Positions 32,402 through 38,859 of a stretch of DNA of 64,000 nt are shown piece after piece. Below the pieces are notes generated by a model, which had not been told where the DNA came from, made no database searches, and saw only the letters and a program-made list of their open reading frames with translations. Numbering within the stretch: the first letter of the stretch is position 1; each line of letters begins with the position of its first letter. The stretch covers positions 558,001 through 622,000 of the forward strand of contig JACKID010000001.1 of assembly GCA_020638675.1 (NCBI GenBank), given 5' to 3'. The stretch is from Planctomycetota bacterium. GTDB taxonomy: Bacteria; Planctomycetota; UBA8742; UBA2392. The position numbers and the translations under genes are program-made.

Positions 32402-33232
32402 ATGCCCACTACCGAACGAATCAAGCTGCTGCACGACGTGGCCGTCACGCGGCGCACGGATTTCGGCCACGGCTACTTTGAGCTCTATCTCGATGCGCCG
32501 GAGCTCGCGCGCGAAATGTCCGCGGGGCAGTTCTTCAACATTCGCGTGCGCAGCGAGCTGTTCCCGTTGTTGCGCCGCCCGTTCTCCAGCTTTGACCTGT
32601 TGAAAGACGCGCGCGGCAAGCCTGTGGGCGTGAGCATTCTCGGGCACACCGTGGGGCAGGGCACGCGCATGCTGGCAGGCATGGGTGAGGGGGATCGCAT
32701 CCACCTGAACGGCCCGCTGGGGCACCCGTTTGAGCTGCCGGAGAATCCTGATACGCGCATTCTGATGGTGGGGGGCGGGATCGGTCTGGCGCCATTCCTG
32801 CACTCGATCCGCCAATGGGCCCCCGAAAAGCGCGACCTGATGCTGCTTGCCGGCGGGCGCAGCCAGCGCGACCTGGGTTTCATGAAACGCTTTGCCAACT
32901 CCGGCGCGAATATTCTGATCGCCAGCGAAGACGGCAGCGTGGGCGTGAAGGGCCGGGTTACAGTCCTGCTGGAGGCCGAACTCAAGGCGCTCAAGGGCAA
33001 GCCCGCGATGGTTTTCACCTGCGGTCCGTGGGCAATGATGGACGCGGTTGCGCAAATCTGCCTGCAGGCCGGTGTGCCAAGCTACGCCAGCCTTGAGAGC
33101 ATTATGGCCTGCGGATACGGCGTATGTAACGGCTGCGTCGCCAAGGTGAAGGAAGACAACGAGCACGGCTTCCGCTACGCGAAGACCTGCGTCGAAGGCA
33201 CCGTGATGGACTGCAGCCGGCTGATCTGGTGA
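32402..33232 (+). CDS. pyrK: Dihydroorotate dehydrogenase electron transfer subunit-like flavoprotein (PyrK)
   Basis: The ATG at 32402 gives 276 residues. Domains in order are a flavodoxin-reductase-like FAD domain with LRRPFSSFD and SILGHTVGQGT, an NAD-binding domain with LMVGGGIGLAP and the FTCGP motif, and a C-terminal [2Fe-2S] cluster with Cys spacing C-x4-C-x2-C plus a later Cys (MACGYGVCNGCVAKV, KTC). This matches PyrK, which passes electrons from PyrD1B to NAD+ in pyrimidine synthesis. PyrD is not adjacent in this window, so partnership with another dehydrogenase cannot be excluded. Confidence 0.9.
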   Translation: MPTTERIKLLHDVAVTRRTDFGHGYFELYLDAPELAREMSAGQFFNIRVRSELFPLLRRPFSSFDLLKDARGKPVGVSILGHTVGQGTRMLAGMGEGDRIHLNGPLGHPFELPENPDTRILMVGGGIGLAPFLHSIRQWAPEKRDLMLLAGGRSQRDLGFMKRFANSGANILIASEDGSVGVKGRVTVLLEAELKALKGKPAMVFTCGPWAMMDAVAQICLQAGVPSYASLESIMACGYGVCNGCVAKVKEDNEHGFRYAKTCVEGTVMDCSRLIW

Positions 33233-33233
33233 T

Positions 33234-34850
33234 TTAGAGTTGTCGCGCCAGCATCGCCTCGGGCATGTGCCAATCCCAGGCGGGGCGGTCAATGGCGTCC
33301 GTACCTCCAAGCATTTCCTGCTCGAGCGCACGTAGTTTTGAGCCGCTGATTGGCTTGCGTTGCAGCAGTGCGAGGCGTGTTGCGGGCTCAAGCTCCGAGG
33401 GCAGATGCCCGTGGTAGATCATGGGAACCCGCCCATGGCCGTATGCCGCGTTCAGCTCTCGAACCAGGCTGGTGCACCGCTCCACTACTTCTCTTGCCGA
33501 CTGTGGGCTGGAGTCCACGACATCGCTGGCCAGCTCCGTCAGCAACTGGCCGGCCACCGCATCTTCGCCCGCAGCGACGGCGATCCGCAGTTTCAGCGGC
33601 GTCGTGAACTTTGACTGTGTCAGCGGCTCTGGCGTGGCGGAGAGCAATTCCGCGGCGCGGTCGTGAAACTCTTGAGCAGCCGTGGCTTCGCCCAGCAGCA
33701 GCTTCAACAGTCCGTGCCGGGCCTTTGATTCAGCCAACGATGTCCAGTCCTCAATGGCTTCGAACACTTCACACGCGCGGGTGTAGCTTTGATCGGCTGC
33801 GACCAGTCGCCCCGTGAGGGTGTAGAGCCTGCCCAGGGATTGCATTGCGAAGGCGCCGGAACGGCGGTCTCCAGTCTCGCAATGAATCTCCAGTGCGGAA
33901 GCAAGGGTCTGCTCTGCGTCCGCGTAGCGTTTGCGGTCGATATACAGTCCGGCAAGATTGGCAAGGTTCAGCCCCTCGGAGCGCCGGTCCTTGACGGCAG
34001 CGTGAAGCTCAAGTGCCTTCCAGTAGCAGCGCTCGGCTTCATCCGCCCGGCCGGTGTCAGCCAGCAGATTTGCCAAGTTGCCGAGCACGATTCCCTCATC
34101 GCGCGGATTTTCGACCTCGCGATGACCTTCGATGGCTTCGCGATAGTTCTTCTCGGCCTGTTCCAGATTGCCGGCGCGACGATACAGCACCCCTCGATTC
34201 GCGAGGGCCTTGGCCTGTCCGCGACGGTTGCCCACATGTTTGAACTTGTCGAGCGCCGTGTCGCAGCAGGTCGCGGCGCTGTCGAACTCACCCATGCGGC
34301 GGTAGAGGTTGCCCATGGTGAGCCACGCACCGGCCTCACCGCCTTCGTCGCCTGCCATGCTGTAGTGATTGATCGAGCTGCCCAGGATGACCCGGGCAGC
34401 TTCCATGTTGCCGCGGTTCATTTCACCGACCGCCAGCGCACGGCTGATCTGTGCCAGGCCTGCGTGATCATCCTCTCTCTCCAGCACTTCGAGCGACGCT
34501 TGGCACCAGGCGATGCCGTCGTCCGCCCGCCCGATCTCAATGTAAAGCGATCCTAGTTCACCAAGCATGAGGCCTTCGCCGGCCCTGTCGGCCGCCTGCA
34601 TGTAACATGCCAGGGCGCAGCGGCAGGCGTGCTCGGCCTCGTCCATCTTGCCAACCAGTTGATACCTGCGCGAAAGCAGCCGGAAGGCTTCCGCTTCGAG
34701 CGCGGGGAATGCGTGCTCAAATGCGAGTCGTTGGGCGTGTTGCCACGCGAGCACGGCCTCGGTTCCGTTGTCGTTGGTGACGAAGTCGCGTCCCCTCGCA
34801 AGGAGTTCACGGACTTCGGACTCAAAGCGATCGGCGGGCTGCGTGCTCAC
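33234..34850 (-). CDS. Cytoplasmic TPR repeat protein
   Basis: A GTG start at 34850 gives 538 residues with no signal peptide or membrane helix. From about residue 80 to 420 there are consecutive 40-residue TPR units of the kinesin-light-chain style, for example GNLYRRMGEFDSAATCCDTAL, NLEQAEKNYREAIEGH, GRADEAERCYWKALELHAAV and KRYADAEQTLASALEIH. The C-terminal 100 residues are different and not recognised. It lies directly upstream of the peptide deformylase gene on the same strand or, more exactly, is read away from it with a 15-base gap, so the genes are in tandem: deformylase first, then this. Function is unknown. Confidence 0.85.
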   Translation of the reverse strand: MSTQPADRFESEVRELLARGRDFVTNDNGTEAVLAWQHAQRLAFEHAFPALEAEAFRLLSRRYQLVGKMDEAEHACRCALACYMQAADRAGEGLMLGELGSLYIEIGRADDGIAWCQASLEVLEREDDHAGLAQISRALAVGEMNRGNMEAARVILGSSINHYSMAGDEGGEAGAWLTMGNLYRRMGEFDSAATCCDTALDKFKHVGNRRGQAKALANRGVLYRRAGNLEQAEKNYREAIEGHREVENPRDEGIVLGNLANLLADTGRADEAERCYWKALELHAAVKDRRSEGLNLANLAGLYIDRKRYADAEQTLASALEIHCETGDRRSGAFAMQSLGRLYTLTGRLVAADQSYTRACEVFEAIEDWTSLAESKARHGLLKLLLGEATAAQEFHDRAAELLSATPEPLTQSKFTTPLKLRIAVAAGEDAVAGQLLTELASDVVDSSPQSAREVVERCTSLVRELNAAYGHGRVPMIYHGHLPSELEPATRLALLQRKPISGSKLRALEQEMLGGTDAIDRPAWDWHMPEAMLARQL

Positions 34851-34865
34851 GATTTGCCGGGGTGG

Positions 34866-35387
34866 CTATGCGCGTGCGTGTGCGCGTTTGTAGTTCCGCT
34901 TCATGGTTTCGAGGTCTTTGCGGAGTCTCACGAATTCAACCGGCTCAAGGTCCTGTACAAAGACGATGCCGTCCAGGTGGTCGCGCTCGTGCAGCAATGC
35001 GCGGGCCAGCAGTTTTTCCCCTGTGACCTCGAACCACTCGCCTCTAACGTCCTGGGCGCGCATGGTGACCTTCAGGGGGCGCTTTTTCTTGGCAAACATG
35101 CCGGGGAACGACAGGCAGCCCTCGTCGCTGTACTGCTCGCCCTCGGTGCTGACGATCTCAGGGTTGATCAGTGCAATTTCGCCTTCGGGCGGCTGATCTT
35201 CTTCGCAGTTCGCCACGAAGATCCGCTTGCCGATGCCGACCTGCGGCGCGGCCAATCCAACGCCCCGTTCCTGATACATCGTGAGGAACATCTCCTCGAC
35301 GATCTGTTCCAGCCGAGGGCCGAATTCTGTGACCGGCTCGGCGGGCGTGGTCAGGATGGGGTCCGGATACTTGCGAATCTTGAACAC
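34866..35387 (-). CDS. def: Peptide deformylase
   Basis: I chose the GTG at 35387 (V-F-K-I-R-K-Y-P-D-P) over the long open frame upstream, because deformylases begin at this point and AGAAAGG lies at suitable spacing. The protein has 173 residues. The three motifs are present: GVGLAAPQVG, EGCLSFP with the metal-binding Cys, and HERDHLDG with the HExxH zinc or iron site. It removes the formyl group from new proteins. The usual partner gene fmt is not next to it. The TPR gene at 33234-34850 follows on the same strand. Confidence 0.96.
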   Translation of the reverse strand: MFKIRKYPDPILTTPAEPVTEFGPRLEQIVEEMFLTMYQERGVGLAAPQVGIGKRIFVANCEEDQPPEGEIALINPEIVSTEGEQYSDEGCLSFPGMFAKKKRPLKVTMRAQDVRGEWFEVTGEKLLARALLHERDHLDGIVFVQDLEPVEFVRLRKDLETMKRNYKRAHARA

Positions 35388-35467
35388 TGACGAAACCTTT
35401 CTCGGCGGTGAGCCCCGAATGCCCAAGTGTAGCGGCTCGGAAACCGCACACAAGCGCTGTCCAACCC

Positions 35468-35496
35468 TTGCAACACTAAACGCGCTTGGACACAAT
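35468..35496 (+). promoter_or_regulatory. Weak sigma70-like promoter candidate before the TPR gene
   Basis: TTGCAA (35468-35473) and CACAAT (35491-35496) have a 17-base spacer and lie about 95 bases before the ATG at 35592. The 204-base divergent region with def holds nothing else I can identify. Confidence 0.3.
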
Positions 35497-35591
35497 GAGT
35501 AGTCCGGAAAGGAATTTAAGGGCCGCACCGACAATCTGCACAGCGTCGGTTTCCGGTACGGTCCAAAGGCGCAACCCCCAAAGGATGCCCG

Positions 35592-36959
35592 ATGGCGGAC
35601 ATAAGCAAATTCCTCGCGAAAGCCGACGAAGCGCTCAAGAAGCGCAACTACGACTATGCAATCCAGATGTATGAGTCGGCCATGGAAGCCGACCCCGGTA
35701 ACGCCGACGCCCGCAGGAATTTCCGTCTGGCGCTCGTTCGCAAGTACGACGCCGAAGGCTATCCCAAGAGCTGGGGCATGGGCGGGCTCAAGACCATTGC
35801 CGTGTCCAAGAACCCGGACAAGCTGCTGGTTGAAACCGAAAAGCTGGTCGCCAAGGACCCCAAAAGCCTGAAGTACAACTTGCGCGTCGGCGAAACGCTG
35901 GCGGCCATGGGCCATCACGACGCGGCCGTCGCGGTGCTTGAATTCGCGGCCAAGGCAGGCGACTTGAAGGCAGACAAGCAGGCTCCGGCCGTACTGATGC
36001 TGCTGGCCAAGGAGTACGCCGAGGTCGGGAAGGTCGAGGAAGCCGGCAAGATCCTGGCGCGCGCGACGCGCCTCGCCCCGAACGACAAGAACCTGAAGAA
36101 CCTGCAAAAGGAGCTGTCGGCAAAGACCTACAACGCCAAGGTGGGCACGGCCAAGAGCTCGTACGACCTTGTTCAGAACCGTGACGAGGCCGACCTGCTC
36201 GAGATCCTGCGCAAGGGCAACATTACTGAGGAACAGGCCGCCAAGCTGATTGAGGACCTCGACAAGAAGCTGCAGGAAAACCCGCTTGACCGGCGCGCCA
36301 TCCGCGACATCGGCGAAGTATTGGCCAAGCGAAAGAAGTACATGGAGGCGTCAAATCGCATGTACGCCTTCCTGAAGCTGGACCCGAGCGCGACGGAAAT
36401 TGGCGACATCGGCGCCAAGTACCGAAACCTCTACTACGACGGCATGATCCAGCTGTGTGCCAAGAAGGCTCAAGAGGATCCCGCCAAGGCTGCGGCGTAC
36501 AAGGCAAAGGCCAACGAGATCCGTGAAGAGAAAAAGAAGTTCCAGCTCGATGAGTACGGTCGCGGCGTCGAAGCTGCCCCGACCGACCTCGACAAGCGCT
36601 ATCTGTATGGCATGGCGCTGCTGGAGGCCGGCAACGAATCGGAGGCCTTCAAGCAGTTCCAGAAGGCCGTCAAGAGCCCCAAGTACAGCAAGAAGGCCGG
36701 GCTGCACATGGGCCAGTGCCTGTTGATCATGGGTCGCCACGAGATGGCCGAGATGGCCTTCAAGACGCTCGAGAAGCAGTTGGGCGAAGGCGACGAAGAC
36801 ATGCGCAAGGATCTGCTGTACTTCGAGGCCAGCCTGATGGAGCAGCAGGGCCACAACGAGGAAGCACTCGACAAGTTCCGCACGCTGTACATGGAAGACA
36901 TGGAGTTCCGCGACGTCGAGCAGCGCATCGAACGTCTGAAAGGCGGCGTCGGGGCCTAA
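35592..36959 (+). CDS. Cytoplasmic TPR repeat protein
   Basis: A 455-residue Lys- and Glu-rich protein preceded by AAAGGA. The N-terminus is a canonical TPR (FLAKADEALKKRNYDYAIQMYESAMEADPGNADAR is the first unit, residues 6-40). More helical repeats follow around 95-175 and 320-445, with a charged helical middle (EEQAAKLIEDLDKKLQENP). There is no signal peptide. It forms a two-gene operon with the smaller TPR protein one base downstream. It is probably a scaffold or chaperone-like protein, but its function is unknown. Confidence 0.82.
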   Translation: MADISKFLAKADEALKKRNYDYAIQMYESAMEADPGNADARRNFRLALVRKYDAEGYPKSWGMGGLKTIAVSKNPDKLLVETEKLVAKDPKSLKYNLRVGETLAAMGHHDAAVAVLEFAAKAGDLKADKQAPAVLMLLAKEYAEVGKVEEAGKILARATRLAPNDKNLKNLQKELSAKTYNAKVGTAKSSYDLVQNRDEADLLEILRKGNITEEQAAKLIEDLDKKLQENPLDRRAIRDIGEVLAKRKKYMEASNRMYAFLKLDPSATEIGDIGAKYRNLYYDGMIQLCAKKAQEDPAKAAAYKAKANEIREEKKKFQLDEYGRGVEAAPTDLDKRYLYGMALLEAGNESEAFKQFQKAVKSPKYSKKAGLHMGQCLLIMGRHEMAEMAFKTLEKQLGEGDEDMRKDLLYFEASLMEQQGHNEEALDKFRTLYMEDMEFRDVEQRIERLKGGVGA

Positions 36960-36960
36960 C

Positions 36961-37290
36961 GTGGACGAGCTCGAACAGGGCAAGAGCGAGTACGAAACGG
37001 GGCGGTGGTCAAAGGCCTACAGCCTGTTTCAGAAGGCACTGGAAGGGCGCAATGATTCCGCCCGGGAAGTTGCCGAAGTTCGCCTGTTGATGGCTCGCTG
37101 TCTCGCCCAGATGGGAGAGCCTGAGAAGGCGGAATCCGAGCTCAAGGACGTACGTGACAAGCTCAGCCCGAAGGACGAAAAGCTCGTCAAGCAATTCGAG
37201 CTGATATGGCGGGAAGTTGAGGATACGCGGAAGCTCGACAAGGCTGAACTGGCGCGCCGGAAGGCAGAAGCCCAGGCGGAGAAGAACTGA
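36961..37290 (+). CDS. Small TPR-like helical protein
   Basis: A GTG start one base after the previous stop gives 109 residues. It contains one or two TPR-like helix pairs (GRWSKAYSLFQKALEGRND, LAQMGEPEKAESELKDV) and ends in a charged helix. No ribosome binding site of its own stands out, so it is probably translated by coupling with the upstream TPR gene, whose partner it may be. Confidence 0.75.
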   Translation: MDELEQGKSEYETGRWSKAYSLFQKALEGRNDSAREVAEVRLLMARCLAQMGEPEKAESELKDVRDKLSPKDEKLVKQFELIWREVEDTRKLDKAELARRKAEAQAEKN

Positions 37291-37349
37291 GCATCCCCGT
37301 TGCGGGGCGATGCGGAATTACTACACTTCCACGCCCAACCCCGGGGTTG
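37291..37349 (+). terminator. Hairpin and 14-bp palindrome between the TPR operon and rpsT
   Basis: CCCCG/CGGGG at 37295-37307 closes a three-base loop, extended by GCAT/ATGC with a small bulge, directly after the TPR stop. A second element, CAACCCCGGGGTTG, is a perfect palindrome at 37336-37349. Neither has a T-run. The first may act as a terminator and the second as an operator or RNA fold in the rpsT leader. Confidence 0.4.
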
Positions 37350-37361
37350 CCGGGATGCACT

Positions 37362-37392
37362 AGGAAGCACTTAGGAAGCACCAGAGGAAGCA
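37362..37392 (+). promoter_or_regulatory. Three tandem AGGAAGCA copies in front of rpsT
   Basis: AGGAAGCA occurs at 37362-37369, 37373-37380 and 37385-37392, with spacings of 11 and 12 bases, the last one touching the ATG. Each contains an AGGA Shine-Dalgarno core. The second copy lies at a workable distance for the start codon, and the others could be extra ribosome docking sites or part of an autoregulatory fold. Confidence 0.5.
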
Positions 37393-37653
37393 ATGGCACA
37401 CTCAAACCAGGCCAGGAAGCGCAATCGCCAGAACGAAAAGACACGCGAGCACAATCGCACCGTTCGCTCGGAGTTGCGCACCCAGATCAAGAAGTATCGC
37501 ACGGCGGCATCGAAGAAGGATGAGGCGGCGGCCAAGTTGCTTGCCGGCGTTGAATCCAAGCTCGACAAGGCTGCCAAGCGCAACGTCATTCCCACGCGCC
37601 GCGCGAATCGCATCAAGTCGCGCCTGAAGCGGGCGGCAACCAAGGCCGGATAG
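37393..37653 (+). CDS. rpsT: 30S ribosomal protein S20
   Basis: An 86-residue, very basic, fully helical protein starting MAHSNQARKRNRQNEKTRE, with the TRRANRIKSRLKRA C-terminus typical of S20. It binds 16S rRNA in the body of the small subunit. It is preceded by a triple AGGAAGCA repeat, and S20 is known to control its own translation in other bacteria. A lipoprotein gene starts two bases after its stop. Confidence 0.95.
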   Translation: MAHSNQARKRNRQNEKTREHNRTVRSELRTQIKKYRTAASKKDEAAAKLLAGVESKLDKAAKRNVIPTRRANRIKSRLKRAATKAG

Positions 37654-37654
37654 T

Positions 37655-38779
37655 ATGGCTGGATGGAACAACATGGCACGAGGGCCGGTACCAGCCGCCC
37701 TCGTGCTTTTGCTTTTGGCGGCCTGCGCCCCGCCGGATCCGGCGCCCCGCCCGGTCCCGCGAAGTCTTGAGGCCGCAGAGACGGCACTCCGCGCTGCCGA
37801 CGTCGAGCAGCTACGCGCAGAGCTGGGCAAAGGGCGTGGGCTTGCCCAGCGCGGCCATGAACTCGCCGCGCGTCTGGACCCTCCGGCATGGCTCGTGGCG
37901 ATGGGTGCGGACGAGCGCGAACACGATCTGGTTGCAGCGATCGAAGCCATGCGCGCAGGAGACGATATGGCGCTGCAGGCGGCGCTCGGGTTTGGTCCGC
38001 AGGACCTCGCGGCGAGCATCTTCAATGGGGGCGCGAGCGTTTATGCCCGTCGTGCCGGTGGGCGAAACTACTACGAGAGTGGTCCACAGCCGCTTGACCT
38101 TCTGAACCACGCGAACGTACCGAGTCTGCCGGAAGGGTGGCTGGCTTCGGGCGTAACGCTGTGGGGAACCATGGAGGGGCGCCAGTTCAGAGTCGACTAC
38201 ACCCTGGATGCGACGGGCGTGGTCAACCTGGACGGTGGGATTTGGCAGGCAACCACGTCGATGAAAGTGCCGCCACGAACAACCCACTATGCCGACCCGA
38301 TGGCCGCATTGCCGGCTGCGGCACGCGTGCTGTCGGTCAGCGGGCTGGTCGCGCCGCAATTCTGGGGAGCCCGTCTGCGCCTGATTGGCGTGGGCGCGCG
38401 TGTGCTGCGGGTGGAACTAGGGCGTGACGAGAACGGCTGGGCGCTATGTGACTACAGCGACACAGCCCTGCAGGAGCGGCTGGGGGCGATCCGTGACGAG
38501 CGCCTGGACTTCATCCGTCGGCGGGCACTCGGATTCCAGCGCAGCTCCGGAAGGTGGCCGCGGGGGCTGCACGAGCTCACCTTCGCGAAGAGCGAGCTTT
38601 CGGACCCCACATCGAGCTCGGGGCGTTTGGGCTGGGGCGACTACGACGCCGCGCCAAGCGTTGATTTTGAGGTGGCTCCGTCTGAGGACGCCGAATACGC
38701 CGCAGCCTGCAAAGAGAGCACAAGCGCCGGTCGGCGCGCTGTTTCGGTCGACGGCAGCTTCTTCTGGCTCAAGCCCTAA
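37655..38779 (+). CDS. Lipoprotein of unknown function
   Basis: The protein has 374 residues from the ATG at 37655, or 368 from the in-frame ATG at 37673. The N-terminus is a lipoprotein signal with the lipobox LAAC followed by a Pro-rich stretch. The rest has helical N-terminal and beta-rich middle parts (SGVTLWGTMEGRQFRVDYTLD). I do not recognise a family. The very short distance to rpsT suggests it is cotranscribed with it, without implying a ribosomal role. Confidence 0.75.
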   Translation: MAGWNNMARGPVPAALVLLLLAACAPPDPAPRPVPRSLEAAETALRAADVEQLRAELGKGRGLAQRGHELAARLDPPAWLVAMGADEREHDLVAAIEAMRAGDDMALQAALGFGPQDLAASIFNGGASVYARRAGGRNYYESGPQPLDLLNHANVPSLPEGWLASGVTLWGTMEGRQFRVDYTLDATGVVNLDGGIWQATTSMKVPPRTTHYADPMAALPAAARVLSVSGLVAPQFWGARLRLIGVGARVLRVELGRDENGWALCDYSDTALQERLGAIRDERLDFIRRRALGFQRSSGRWPRGLHELTFAKSELSDPTSSSGRLGWGDYDAAPSVDFEVAPSEDAEYAAACKESTSAGRRAVSVDGSFFWLKP

Positions 38780-38859
38780 CTCGAACCCTCACCAAATCTT
38801 GCGCCCGGCTGGCTGGGTTTATCGGTATACTATGGGTTGGCTTTCAGTCGGGAATCTGC

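Noticed and set aside
37295..37307. Strong intrinsic terminator before rpsT
   Set aside because: The stem is only five base pairs with a bulged extension and no T-run follows, so it is listed only as a weak hairpin.
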